In this document: one piece after another, positions 36,214-44,753 of the stretch
How positions within the stretch are numbered: position 1 is the first letter of the stretch
Layout: every line of letters starts with the position of its first letter
The notes under the pieces: model-generated
The model's database searches: none
Told to the model about the DNA's origin: nothing
Seen by the model: the letters and a program-made list of their open reading frames with translations, nothing else
Made by a program: the position numbers and the translations under genes
Assembly: GCF_001612845.1 (NCBI RefSeq)
Contig: NZ_BDBF01000031.1
Location: forward strand, 44,223-108,222
DNA: 64,000 bases
Direction of reading: 5' to 3'
Origin: Nocardia elegans NBRC 108235
Lineage (GTDB): Bacteria; Actinomycetota; Actinomycetes; Mycobacteriales; Mycobacteriaceae

Positions 36214-37332
36214 ATGACTGAGCAGACCCCGAGTGGTGCCGGTGTGAACGACACCGGCGCCGACGAGGCCCAATCCGGAGGCGCGTCCTACGCCGCCGCC
36301 GGTGTCGACATCGAGGCCGGCGACCGCGCAGTCGAGTTGTTCGCGCCGCTGGCCAAGAAGGCCAGCCGGCCCGAGGTGCAGGGCGGTCTGGGCGGTTTCG
36401 CCGGATTGTTCGCGCTCAAGGGTGGCTACCGGGAACCGCTGCTGGCCGCCTCCACCGACGGTGTGGGCACCAAGATCGCGGTCGCGCAGGCGCTGGACAA
36501 GCACGACACGGTCGGCCTGGACCTGGTCGCCATGGTCGTCGACGATCTGGTCGTCTGCGGCGCGGAACCGCTGTTCCTGCAGGACTACATCGCTGTCGGC
36601 AAGGTGGTTCCGGAACGGGTCGCGCAGATCGTCTCCGGTATCGCCGAGGGCTGCATCCAGGCCGGATGTGCGCTGCTGGGCGGCGAGACAGCCGAGCATC
36701 CGGGCATGATGGGCGCCGACGACTACGATATCTCCGCGACCGGCGTCGGCGTCGTGGAAGCGGACGAGGTGCTGGGCCCGGATCGGGTCCGGCCCGGCGA
36801 CGTCGTCATCGCGATGGGCTCCTCGGGCCTGCATTCCAACGGCTACAGCCTGGCGCGCCGGGTGCTGCTCGACATCGATCGGATGGCGCTCACCGGGCAC
36901 GTCGAGGAATTCGGCCGCACCCTGGGCGAAGAGTTGCTGGAACCTACCAAGATCTATGCCAAGGATTGTCTGGCGCTGATCGCGGAGACCGATGTGCGCA
37001 CCTTCGCCCACGTCACCGGCGGCGGTCTGGCGAACAATCTGGCTCGCGTGCTGCCGGCCGGGCTGGTCGCCGAAATCGACCGTGGCACCTGGAATCCCGC
37101 GCCGATCTTCAAACTGATCGCGCAGCGCGGCCGGGTCGAGCGGGCCGAGATGGAGAAGACCTTCAACATGGGCGTCGGCATGGTCGCCGTCGTCGCCCCC
37201 GAGGATGCCGATCGTGCGCTCGCGGTGCTGACCGCGCGGCATATCGAATGCTGGACCTTGGGATCGGTCAAGAAGGCCAAGGATGTCGATGCCGCGCGCG
37301 TGGCGCTGGTCGGGGAACATCCGAGGTTCTGA
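36214..37332 (+). CDS. purM: Phosphoribosylformylglycinamidine cyclo-ligase (AIR synthetase)
   Basis: This ATP-dependent step 5 enzyme of purine synthesis closes the imidazole ring. It has 372 residues, with STDGVGTKIAVAQ, DLVAMVVDDLVVCGAEPLFLQDY, GGETAEHPGMM and GLHSNGYSLAR in the expected order. An Ala/Gly/Asp-rich N-terminal extension of about 25 residues precedes the conserved SYAAAGVDIEAGDRAV. A -10 box TAGCGT at about 36163-36168 gives a leader of about 40 bases. purF precedes it by 1.8 kb on the same strand, separated by the TetR operon. Confidence 0.95.
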   Translation: MTEQTPSGAGVNDTGADEAQSGGASYAAAGVDIEAGDRAVELFAPLAKKASRPEVQGGLGGFAGLFALKGGYREPLLAASTDGVGTKIAVAQALDKHDTVGLDLVAMVVDDLVVCGAEPLFLQDYIAVGKVVPERVAQIVSGIAEGCIQAGCALLGGETAEHPGMMGADDYDISATGVGVVEADEVLGPDRVRPGDVVIAMGSSGLHSNGYSLARRVLLDIDRMALTGHVEEFGRTLGEELLEPTKIYAKDCLALIAETDVRTFAHVTGGGLANNLARVLPAGLVAEIDRGTWNPAPIFKLIAQRGRVERAEMEKTFNMGVGMVAVVAPEDADRALAVLTARHIECWTLGSVKKAKDVDAARVALVGEHPRF

Positions 37333-37344
37333 GCGGACACATCG

Positions 37345-37378
37345 ACGCCTCCTCGCACCAGTTCGGGCGAGGAGGCGT
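37345..37378 (+). terminator. purM terminator
   Basis: A perfect 12-bp stem ACGCCTCCTCGC / GCGAGGAGGCGT with a ten-base loop begins 13 bp after the purM stop and is followed by TTGTCGTCTC. Confidence 0.7.
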
Positions 37379-37623
37379 TGTCGTCTCGGGAGGCGTCGTG
37401 TCGGGGGTCGCTCGCGACGCGCTCACGGGTTGCCCACGGCACCACTCCGGGGCGCTCGGACGGCGAAGCGTCTACCGTGCGCGACGGTGGAAATCGGAGC
37501 AATCCGAACTCGGGTAATGCCGCCCTGGGTATCGGTGATACCTGCGGCGGCAACCCGTACTACGAGCCCTCATCGAGGTGGGGATCGGTCGATCTATCGG
37601 CCGAAACGCTGCCGACGTGCGAA
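37379..37623. other. Intergenic stretch without supported gene
   Basis: This lies between the purM terminator and the terminator of the DUF3073 gene. Open frames on the + strand here (up to 111 codons from 37378) show no recognisable protein features and overlap both hairpins, so I do not call a gene. Confidence 0.5.
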
Positions 37624-37648
37624 GGGGGAGGCCCCTCAGGCCTCCCCC
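37624..37648 (-). terminator. Terminator of the DUF3073 gene
   Basis: A ten-bp stem GGGGGAGGCC / GGCCTCCCCC with a five-base loop sits 19 bp after the DUF3073 stop on the minus strand and is followed there by TTCGC. Confidence 0.6.
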
Positions 37649-37666
37649 TGCATACGTCGATCCGAG

Positions 37667-37873
37667 TCAGCGGCGCCAGTCGTCGTAGTCCTCATCTTCC
37701 TCCCAGCGCTTGAGCGATTCGTCCGAATCGTGCTCTTCGGACAGCACACCGCTCCGCCGGGGGGAGTGCCCCGACAGCTCGCGCTGAAGGCTCGCGAAGT
37801 CGGTCGACGGCGAGCTGTACTTCAGCTCGCGTGCAACCTTGGTCTGCTTTGCCTTAGCCCGGCCACGGCCCAT
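37667..37873 (-). CDS. DUF3073 domain protein (Rv0810c-like)
   Basis: This 68-residue, highly charged soluble protein starts MGRGRAKAKQTKVARELKYSS and ends in an acidic EEDEDYDDWRR, the DUF3073 pattern. It is conserved after purM in mycobacteria (Rv0810c). The basic head and acidic tail suggest nucleic acid or ribosome contact, but no function is established. GAGGGG precedes the ATG. A long upstream gap with a dyad at 37943-37970 suggests regulated transcription. Confidence 0.9.
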   Translation of the reverse strand: MGRGRAKAKQTKVARELKYSSPSTDFASLQRELSGHSPRRSGVLSEEHDSDESLKRWEEDEDYDDWRR

Positions 37874-37942
37874 GGCTGACCCCCTCGCGTCACTGCGGGG
37901 CGGCCTGGGGTGGTTGGCGGCCCCGTTCGAATTAATAATCTT

Positions 37943-37970
37943 CCTGACAGACACTTTAGCGTGTGTCAGG
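37943..37970 (-). promoter_or_regulatory. Dyad overlapping the DUF3073 promoter
   Basis: CCTGACAGACAC and GTGTGTCAGG form an imperfect inverted repeat around TTTAGC. On the minus strand it contains TAAAGT, a possible -10 box, so a bound protein would cover the promoter. The adjacent ATTAATAAT stretch is the most A/T-rich in this part of the window. Confidence 0.45.
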
Positions 37971-38058
37971 CGGTCGCGCTTCCAGGAGTCGGTGAAGACT
38001 CCGGAACATCCACCGTTCGCGGGGCCGTCGAGCGGGGGTTCGCCGAAATGGTGAGCTT

Positions 38059-39021
38059 CTACACCGCCCCCGGGATTGCCCGGATGATGCCGACCCGGGC
38101 CCCGCCGCCCAGGACCGGCGGCCCGGCGAGCGCGGCGTGGGCCTCGGTCCACTCGACCCCCATACGCTGGAGAATCGCCTGCGTCAGCGGCATCCGGGCC
38201 CGGTCGTGACCGTCATCGATCTTGTAGGCGAAGGCACGGCCGTCCGGCAGCGCGCCCGCGTGCACACCGTCCGCCCCGATCTTGCAGACCAGTCCTGGGG
38301 TCGCCCGCATGGTTTCGAGATCGGGGGCGTCCGTGCCCGAAATCACTCGCGGGTGGTGGCGAATCGCATCCGCGACCCGGCGTTCCGGCGATCCGGGAGC
38401 CGCGGTGGCGAGGCCGGCGTAGGCGCGGGCGAGATTGATCAGCGAGACCGGGACGATCGGCAGGCCGCAGCCGTCGATGCCGAGGTCGGTCTCGGGTTCG
38501 CCGGTGATCTCGGCGATCGTCGCCGTGACCGCCTGCTGCAGCGGATGGGAGGGGTCGAGATATCCGGTGGTCGGCCAGCCGTTGATCACACAGGTCGCCA
38601 GCATCGCGGCATGTTTGCCCGAGCAGTTCATGTAGATCTTGCGAGGGGCCGAGTGCCGGTCGCGCCCGGCCAGGGCCTCGGCGCGGGCTTGTTCGCCCAT
38701 CGGCAGATCCGGCGGGCATCCCAGACTGTTCTCGTCGAAGCCGAAGCGGTCCAGCAACCGCCGCACCAGCGCCAGATGGTCGGGTTCGCCGAAATGCGAG
38801 GCGGTGGCGATGGCGAGTTCGGCCTCGTCGACCGGCTCGAAACCGTTGCGCAGCAAGGTGATCGCCTGCATGGGCTTATTGGTCGACCGCGGGAAGATCG
38901 GCAGATGCACCTCGCCCCGGGCCAGCGATGGTTCCCCGTCGGGTTCGATGATCACCACCGACCCGCGGTGCACGCATTCGCGGAATCCGGAGCGGACCAC
39001 TTCCACCAGCTCTACGCTCAC
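38059..39021 (-). CDS. L-asparaginase II family protein
   Basis: This 320-residue protein belongs to the asparaginase II family (PF06089 type), unrelated to the classical tetrameric enzymes. Typical segments are IFPRSTNKPMQA, LAIATASHFGEPDHLALV, KIYMNCSGKHAAMLATC, DGCGLPIVPVSL and LVCKIGADGVHAGAL. It should hydrolyse asparagine to aspartate and ammonia. The GTG at 39021 overlaps the stop of the MOSC gene (GTGA) and has GAGGAGA upstream. It is the last gene of a three-gene coupled operon. Confidence 0.88.
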   Translation of the reverse strand: MSVELVEVVRSGFRECVHRGSVVIIEPDGEPSLARGEVHLPIFPRSTNKPMQAITLLRNGFEPVDEAELAIATASHFGEPDHLALVRRLLDRFGFDENSLGCPPDLPMGEQARAEALAGRDRHSAPRKIYMNCSGKHAAMLATCVINGWPTTGYLDPSHPLQQAVTATIAEITGEPETDLGIDGCGLPIVPVSLINLARAYAGLATAAPGSPERRVADAIRHHPRVISGTDAPDLETMRATPGLVCKIGADGVHAGALPDGRAFAYKIDDGHDRARMPLTQAILQRMGVEWTEAHAALAGPPVLGGGARVGIIRAIPGAV

Positions 39022-39866
39022 GGCCGATCTCCTCGTTCGGCGGTTCCGCACGCCGTCGCGGCCGGTACCGGCTGCGCCGCGCCGGTTGCCGCGAGGTCCG
39101 GCAGCGTCGCGTTCGATGCATCCGTGCCCGCTGCCCTGTCCGGCACTACCGCGGCGCGAATCTCCTCGTGGAGTTCGGTGTTGCGCGTCCGGTTAGCGGC
39201 CCGCCGCGCATGCCGGGCGATCTGCATGCGCACGTCTTCGGAGATCGTCGGTTCGGCGGCCAGCAGATGTTCCAGCCGTGCCGGATCGTGGCCGGTGAAC
39301 AGGTCGCGCACGGTGATGCCGTGCTCGGGGATGTGGTCCACGTACACGCGGTCGCCCGCGCCGATCGTGCCCTCGGTCAGCACTCGCAGATAGGCGCCGG
39401 TATCGGCCTGCAGCGTGAAGCGCTTGACCCACTGCTTCTCACCGGACCAGTGCCCGAAGGTCGCGCAGGGCACGCGCGGTGCGCTGACCTCGAGCAGCGT
39501 GTCGCCGACGCGCCAGCGTTCACCGATCACGGCATCGCTGACGGGCAGCCCGGAAACCCGCAGATTCTCGCCGAACCAGCCGGGCGCAAGCGTGCGGCCC
39601 AGGTGCTCGCCCCACTGCCGCGCGTCCTCGTCGGCGTAGGCGTAGACGGCCTGATGGACGCCGCCGTGATGTTTCGTATCGCAGACGCGGTCACCGGCCA
39701 GTCCCAGCGCCCGGACCGCCACCCGGTCGGCGACCGGGCGTTTGTCGATCGCGGTCCGGCCGACCCGGCTGACCTTCGCGGGCACCTCGAGTTCGGCATG
39801 GAGTACACAGACCGCGAGTACGTGGCCGATCGCGCCGATTTCCCGGGGCGCTGCGGGCGCGCTCAC
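39018..39866 (-). CDS. MOSC domain protein
   Basis: This 282-residue protein carries a MOSC (molybdenum cofactor sulfurase C-terminal) domain: KHHGGVHQAVYAYADED, PGWFGENLRVSGLPVSDAVIGERW and a conserved Cys in APRVPCATFGHW, the sulfur-carrying position. MOSC domains handle sulfur or reduced nitrogen compounds bound to molybdenum cofactor. About 75 C-terminal residues look disordered. GTGA overlaps with both neighbours couple it to the YgfZ-like gene upstream and the asparaginase gene downstream. The substrate is unknown. Confidence 0.85.
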   Translation of the reverse strand: MSAPAAPREIGAIGHVLAVCVLHAELEVPAKVSRVGRTAIDKRPVADRVAVRALGLAGDRVCDTKHHGGVHQAVYAYADEDARQWGEHLGRTLAPGWFGENLRVSGLPVSDAVIGERWRVGDTLLEVSAPRVPCATFGHWSGEKQWVKRFTLQADTGAYLRVLTEGTIGAGDRVYVDHIPEHGITVRDLFTGHDPARLEHLLAAEPTISEDVRMQIARHARRAANRTRNTELHEEIRAAVVPDRAAGTDASNATLPDLAATGAAQPVPAATACGTAERGDRP

Positions 39867-40978
39867 CGGCCGCGCAACTTGTCCACGGCGAGCCGGCCGG
39901 CCTGCGGCTCGTCATCGGACGGGATCGAATCCGGATCGATGGCGGCGGCCATCGGACCGGCCTCCAGCCGGGTGTCGGCGGGGATGGCGCGTTTGACCAG
40001 CGCGAGTGCGATCGGCCCGAGTTCGTAATGGTCGATCACCGTGCCGAGGCGGCCGACCGCGCGGCCACCGGCGGTCACCGCGTCGCCGGCCGCGGGCCGG
40101 GCATCGGCGGAGCCGTCCAGATGCAGCAGCACCAGATGCCGCGGCGGTTTACCGAGATTGTGGACGCGGGCGACGGTTTCCTGTCCGCGATAGCAGCCCT
40201 TGTTCAGGTGGACCGCGCCGAATTCGTCCGGGCCGCCGATCCAGTGGGCCTCGTGCGGAATGGTCCGATCGTCGGTGTCGAGGCCGATGCGCGGGCGCAA
40301 CGCCGCCACCCGCAGCGCCTCGAATGCCCACAGCCCGGCCGGTTCGGCGCCGGCCGCGGTCAGCGCCGACCACAGTTCGCTCAGCCGGTCGCGCGGCACG
40401 ACCAGGTCGTAGGAATCCTCGGTGGGCCAGGGCATGCGGCGCAGGAATCCGCCGCCGGGCAGGGCGACCGCGCCGTACACCTCCGGCAGCGCGGCGACGC
40501 CCAGCGTCTCGGTCAGCTCGCGCACCCGTGGCCCGAGCAGGCTCAGGACCGCGTGGTCCGGTGCGGCCTCGGGTTTCGCGTCGGCCCAGAAGACCATCTT
40601 CTGCAGGAAGTCGAGCAGTGCGGGGCCACGATCGCCTTCGGTGTCGATCCACACCGTGCCGTCGAGTTCGGTGAGCACGAAGTGGTGCTGGACGCGGCCG
40701 TTGAGGTCCAGATCCAGGTTCTCGGCGGACCGTCCGTCGCTCAGCTCGGCTACGTGCTGGCTGGAAATCGTGTGCAGCCAGCTCAGCCGTTCGGCGCCGG
40801 TGATCCTCGCCACGAAACGGTGCGAACGGTCCACGAGGGCCACGCGCTGGGCCGCGGCACGCTGTTCCCCGAAGGGATCGCCGTAATGCCAGGCGACCGC
40901 GGCATCGGGACTTTCGGGCGGGCCGGGCACGGCCCCTGGGAGACCGAGCAGTGGACTGGGGGCGGCAACCACGGACAC
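39863..40978 (-). CDS. ygfZ: YgfZ/GcvT-like folate-binding protein (Rv0811c-like)
   Basis: This 371-residue member of the glycine-cleavage-T-fold family contains the YgfZ signature KGCYRGQETVARVHNLGKPPRHLV with its conserved Cys. YgfZ proteins use tetrahydrofolate to support assembly or repair of some iron-sulfur enzymes, including MiaB-type. Position and length agree with Rv0811c. The frame is open to 41020, but on the minus strand TATTGT stands seven bases before the GTG at 40978, so I take that as a leaderless start. It leads the MOSC-asparaginase operon and is divergent from the aminodeoxychorismate lyase-like gene. Confidence 0.88.
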   Translation of the reverse strand: MSVVAAPSPLLGLPGAVPGPPESPDAAVAWHYGDPFGEQRAAAQRVALVDRSHRFVARITGAERLSWLHTISSQHVAELSDGRSAENLDLDLNGRVQHHFVLTELDGTVWIDTEGDRGPALLDFLQKMVFWADAKPEAAPDHAVLSLLGPRVRELTETLGVAALPEVYGAVALPGGGFLRRMPWPTEDSYDLVVPRDRLSELWSALTAAGAEPAGLWAFEALRVAALRPRIGLDTDDRTIPHEAHWIGGPDEFGAVHLNKGCYRGQETVARVHNLGKPPRHLVLLHLDGSADARPAAGDAVTAGGRAVGRLGTVIDHYELGPIALALVKRAIPADTRLEAGPMAAAIDPDSIPSDDEPQAGRLAVDKLRGR

Positions 40979-41143
40979 GTTTTCCACAATAGGCGGTCGC
41001 GCCGACCCGCGCCGCGCCACGGGTTGCCGCAGGTATGCGGTGAGTATGCCGTGGATATGCCTGTGGGCGCGGGGCTCGCCCGGGCGTTGCCCGACGATTG
41101 CGTACCCACGCCTGGAGCGCTCGATTCGCCTAGGCTGCCACGC

Positions 41144-42058
41144 ATGGTGGATCGAGTTCTGGTGACACTCGACGGTACCGTCCGGAATCCGGACGAGCCG
41201 TTGCTCTACGCGGACGATATCGGCACGTTGCGCGGCGACGGCGTCTTCGAGACGGTGCTGGTGCGGGACGGTAAAGCGAGTGCACTGGAATTACATCTGG
41301 CTCGGCTACGCCGCTCGGCCCAGGCGCTGGACCTGCCCGACCCGGATGTCGCCCAGTGGCGCACCGCCGTGGAGTCCGCGGTCAAGGAATGGGGCTCCGA
41401 CCGCGAGGGCGTGCTGCGCATGATCGTGACGCGGGGCCGCGACGGCGCCGAGTCCAAGCGCGTCGGTTCGGGCGAACTGTCCGGCCCGGCACCGGATCTC
41501 ACTGGCTACGTGTTCGTGAGCCCGGTCGCCGAGCGGGTGAGTAAGGCTCGCGCCGAAGGCATCTCGGTGATCACTCTCACTCGGGGCATCTCGACCGAAC
41601 TCGCGACCACCGCCCCGTGGCTCCTGCTGGGTGCCAAGACGCTCTCCTACGCGACGAATATGGCGGCGCTGCGGTTCGCGGCCCGCCAGAACGCCGACGA
41701 CGTGATCTTCACCAGCACCGAGCACCGCGTGCTGGAGGGGCCGCGCTCGACGGTCGTGATCCAGCGCGACAAGCAGTTGCTCACCCCGCCCGCGCGCGAC
41801 GGGGTCCTGCCCGGCATCACCCAGCGCGCCTTGTTCGCCGAGGCGGGCAAGGCCGGCTGGGACTGCAGCTACAAGTCGCTGTTCACGGCGGATCTCGTTA
41901 CCGCCGACAGTGTTTGGCTACTGTCGAGCATCACGCTGGCCGCGCGGGTGGCGACACTGGACGGGCTGCGGATGTCGGCACCGGACTGTGCCGAAGAAAT
42001 CACGGATCTGGTGAATCGCGGGATCGAACGAGCCTGGAATATCGCCGACTGGACCTGA
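41144..42058 (+). CDS. Class IV aminotransferase, aminodeoxychorismate lyase-like (Rv0812-like)
   Basis: This PLP protein of fold-type IV has 304 residues. GVFETVLVRDGKASALELHLARL is the N-terminal hallmark, LLLGAKTLSYATNMAAL carries the PLP Lys and LEGPRSTVVI the conserved Glu. It probably splits 4-amino-4-deoxychorismate into p-aminobenzoate and pyruvate for folate, or acts as a D- or branched-chain aminotransferase. Divergence from a folate-dependent YgfZ gene favours the folate role. TAGGCT (41131-41136) lies seven bases before the ATG, marking a leaderless start. Confidence 0.88.
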   Translation: MVDRVLVTLDGTVRNPDEPLLYADDIGTLRGDGVFETVLVRDGKASALELHLARLRRSAQALDLPDPDVAQWRTAVESAVKEWGSDREGVLRMIVTRGRDGAESKRVGSGELSGPAPDLTGYVFVSPVAERVSKARAEGISVITLTRGISTELATTAPWLLLGAKTLSYATNMAALRFAARQNADDVIFTSTEHRVLEGPRSTVVIQRDKQLLTPPARDGVLPGITQRALFAEAGKAGWDCSYKSLFTADLVTADSVWLLSSITLAARVATLDGLRMSAPDCAEEITDLVNRGIERAWNIADWT

Positions 42059-42140
42059 TTCGACCGCGTCGTCGGAGCGTCGAAAGCGGAACCCGTTACC
42101 GCGCAGCAATAATTGTTGGAATGTCGTGACGTAGGACTCG

Positions 42141-42168
42141 TTGCTCCACGGCTGTAGCGGCGTAGGCT
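42141..42168 (+). promoter_or_regulatory. cydA promoter
   Basis: TTGCTC (42141-42146), a 16-base spacer and TAGGCT (42163-42168) form a plausible sigma-70-type promoter with a start point near 42175. The start point falls inside the palindrome at 42170-42189. Confidence 0.5.
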
Positions 42169-42169
42169 C

Positions 42170-42189
42170 TACTACGACATGTCGTAGTA
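42170..42189. promoter_or_regulatory. Perfect 20-bp palindrome, probable operator of cydABDC
   Basis: TACTACGACATGTCGTAGTA reads the same on both strands over 20 bp. It begins two bases after the candidate -10 box and ends 36 bp before the cydA ATG, so a bound dimer would sit on the transcription start. The symmetry and location suggest a repressor site. The half-site is reminiscent of BlaI/MecI/CopY-type operators, but I cannot name the regulator, and none is encoded next to it. Confidence 0.75.
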
Positions 42190-42225
42190 CGTGTGGATGT
42201 CCCGCATGACACAGGAGGCCGCCGG

Positions 42226-43674
42226 ATGGATGTCGTCGACGTCTCACGTTGGCAGTTCGGGATCACGACCGTCTATCACTTCATCTTCGTACCGCTCACC
42301 ATCGGCCTCGCGCCCATGGTCGCCGGGATGCAGACCGCATGGGTGATCACGGGTAAGGATCACTGGTACCGGCTGACGAAGTTTTTCGGCAAATTGTTCA
42401 TGATCAACTTCGCGCTCGGTGTCGCCACCGGCATCGTGCAGGAGTTCCAGTTCGGCATGAACTGGAGCGAATACTCCCGCTTCGTCGGGGACGTATTCGG
42501 CGCCCCGCTGGCCATGGAGGGCCTGGCCGCGTTCTTCCTGGAATCGACCTTCCTGGGCCTGTGGATCTTCGGCTGGTCGCGGCTGCCCAAACTGGTGCAC
42601 CTGGCCACCATCTGGCTGGTCGCGATCGGCGTGAACGCCTCGGCCTTCTTCATCATCGCCGCCAACTCGTTCATGCAGCATCCGGTCGGCGCCCGCTACA
42701 ACCCCGAATCCGGCCGCGCCGAACTGGAGAGCATCGGCGCACTGCTGACCAACAACACCGCGCTGGCGGCCTTCCCACACGTCGTGGCGGGTGCGTTCCT
42801 CACCGCCGGCACCTTCGTGGCCGGTATCGGCGGCTGGTGGATGGTCCGCAACGCCCGCTCGGGCCATCCGGAGCTGCTGGAAGAGGCGCGCGCTATGTGG
42901 CGGCCCGCCGCCCGCGCCGGGATGTGGGTGATCGTGATCGCCGGCATCGCACTGGTATTCACCGGCGACATCCAGGGCAAGCTGATGTTCAAACAGCAGC
43001 CGATGAAGATGGCGTCGGCGGAATCGTTGTGCCACACCGAAACCGACCCCGACTTCTCGATACTCACCGTCGGCACCCACAACAACTGTGACAGCATCAC
43101 CCGCGTGCTCGAGGTGCCCGGCGTGCTGCCGTACCTCGCCGAAGGCAGGTTCAGCGGCGTGACGCTGCAGGGTGTCAAGGACCTTCAGGCGAGCTACAAC
43201 GAAAAATTCGGCCCGGGTGACTATCGGCCGAATCTGTTCGTCACCTACTGGACCTTCCGCGCCATGATCGGCTGGGCAGTGGGTTCGGCGGCCATCGCGC
43301 TGCTGGGCTTCTGGATGACCCGGCGCGGACGGATCCCGGATCAGCCCTGGTTCAAGTGGCTGAGCCTGATCTGCATTCCGACGCCGTTCCTGGCCAACAG
43401 CGCGGGCTGGGTCTTCACCGAGATGGGCCGCCAGCCCTGGGTGGTCGCACCGAATCCGACCGGGAACCCGGCCATCCGGATGACCGTGCAGCAGGCCGTC
43501 TCCGGGCATACCGCAGGCACCGTGCTGGCCTCACTGATCGTCTTCACGCTCGTGTACGGCGCACTGGCGGTCGTGTGGTTCTTCCTGATGCGGCGCTATG
43601 TGATCGAGGGGCCCGAACAGCCACCCGCGGAGACGGAAACGTCTGCGGTCGAGAAGCTTTCGTTCGCGTACTGA
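42226..43674 (+). CDS. cydA: Cytochrome bd oxidase subunit I
   Basis: This is the quinol-oxidising subunit of the bd-type terminal oxidase, which keeps respiration going at low oxygen and resists nitric oxide and sulfide. The 482-residue protein has heme ligands His18 (TTVYHFIF) and His185 (FPHVVAGAF), matching E. coli His19 and His186, and the GRQPW motif in EMGRQPWVV. Its length indicates the short Q-loop form usual in actinobacteria. AGGAGG precedes the ATG at 42226. It leads cydABDC with an 11-base gap or less between genes. Confidence 0.96.
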   Translation: MDVVDVSRWQFGITTVYHFIFVPLTIGLAPMVAGMQTAWVITGKDHWYRLTKFFGKLFMINFALGVATGIVQEFQFGMNWSEYSRFVGDVFGAPLAMEGLAAFFLESTFLGLWIFGWSRLPKLVHLATIWLVAIGVNASAFFIIAANSFMQHPVGARYNPESGRAELESIGALLTNNTALAAFPHVVAGAFLTAGTFVAGIGGWWMVRNARSGHPELLEEARAMWRPAARAGMWVIVIAGIALVFTGDIQGKLMFKQQPMKMASAESLCHTETDPDFSILTVGTHNNCDSITRVLEVPGVLPYLAEGRFSGVTLQGVKDLQASYNEKFGPGDYRPNLFVTYWTFRAMIGWAVGSAAIALLGFWMTRRGRIPDQPWFKWLSLICIPTPFLANSAGWVFTEMGRQPWVVAPNPTGNPAIRMTVQQAVSGHTAGTVLASLIVFTLVYGALAVVWFFLMRRYVIEGPEQPPAETETSAVEKLSFAY

Positions 43675-43684
43675 GGAGCCGAGG

Positions 43685-44746
43685 ATGAGTCTGCCCGAAT
43701 TCTGGTTCTTGCTGATCGGTGTCCTGTTCACCGGCTACTTCGTGCTCGAGGGCTTCGATTTCGGCGTCGGGATACTGATGCCGATCATCGGCCGCGGCGA
43801 CGAAACGCGAAAGCGCGCCGTACTCAACACGATCGGGCCGGTCTGGGACGGCAACGAGGTGTGGCTGATCACCGCGGGCGGTGCGATGTTCGCGGCCTTC
43901 CCGGAGTGGTATGCCAGCCTGTTCTCCGGGTTCTACCTGGCACTGCTGCTGATCCTGGTGGCGTTGATCGTGCGCGCGGTGGCGATCGAATGGCGCGGCA
44001 AGATCCACGATCCGCGCTGGTACAAATGGTGCGACGCCGCGATCGTCTTCGGTTCCTGGGTGCCCGCGCTGGCCTGGGGACTGGCCTTCGCGAATATCGT
44101 GCACGGAACGCAGCTCAACGCGCAGCGGCGGATCGAGGGCGGTCTGCTCGGTCTGATCAACCCCTACGGGCTGCTCGGCGCCCTGACGCTGCTGCTGTTG
44201 TTCATCCTGCACGGTGCGGTGTTCATCGCCTTGAAGACCGGCGGCGACATTCGTGACAGCGCCGAGCGGATCGCCCGCGTGATCTGGTTGCCGGCCACCG
44301 TGGTCGCAGCCGCGTTCGCGCTGTGGACCCAACTCGCCCACGGCCATGGCTGGACCTGGATTCCGTTGGGCCTTGCGGTCTTCGGCCTGCTGCTCGCCGG
44401 TGGTGCGGTGCTGCGGCATCGCGACGGCTGGGCGTTCACCGGCACCGCCGTCACCGTCGTCGCCGCGATCGTGCTGCTGTTCGGTGCGCTGTTCCCGTAC
44501 GTGCTGCCGTCCACCATCGACGCCGCCTACGGGCTGACCGTCGACGGCCGGATGGTCGACGGGCATCCCACCGTCAGCGCCTCCTCCACGCATTACACGC
44601 TGGTGGTGATGAGCTGGGTCGCGGTGGTGCTGACTCCGGTCGTGCTGATCTACCAGGGCTGGACGTACTGGGTCTTCCGCAAGCGCATCACCGTCGAGCA
44701 GATCCCGGCGCCCATCGGCTTGTCGATGCGCAGCGGCGCGCGGTAG
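43685..44746 (+). CDS. cydB: Cytochrome bd oxidase subunit II
   Basis: This is the second membrane subunit, 353 residues with about eight or nine helices. The N-terminal YFVLEGFDFGVGILMPIIGR and the motifs NTIGPVWDGNEVWLITAGGAMFAAFPEWYA are diagnostic. GAGGAGCCGAGG before the ATG gives a strong ribosome binding site. It starts ten bases after the cydA stop and is followed seven bases later by cydD. Confidence 0.96.
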   Translation: MSLPEFWFLLIGVLFTGYFVLEGFDFGVGILMPIIGRGDETRKRAVLNTIGPVWDGNEVWLITAGGAMFAAFPEWYASLFSGFYLALLLILVALIVRAVAIEWRGKIHDPRWYKWCDAAIVFGSWVPALAWGLAFANIVHGTQLNAQRRIEGGLLGLINPYGLLGALTLLLLFILHGAVFIALKTGGDIRDSAERIARVIWLPATVVAAAFALWTQLAHGHGWTWIPLGLAVFGLLLAGGAVLRHRDGWAFTGTAVTVVAAIVLLFGALFPYVLPSTIDAAYGLTVDGRMVDGHPTVSASSTHYTLVVMSWVAVVLTPVVLIYQGWTYWVFRKRITVEQIPAPIGLSMRSGAR

Positions 44747-44753
44747 GCCCACG

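Noticed and set aside
37378..37713. 111-codon + strand frame after purM
   Set aside because: It overlaps two terminator hairpins, has a low-complexity Ser/Gly/Arg composition and no ribosome binding site.
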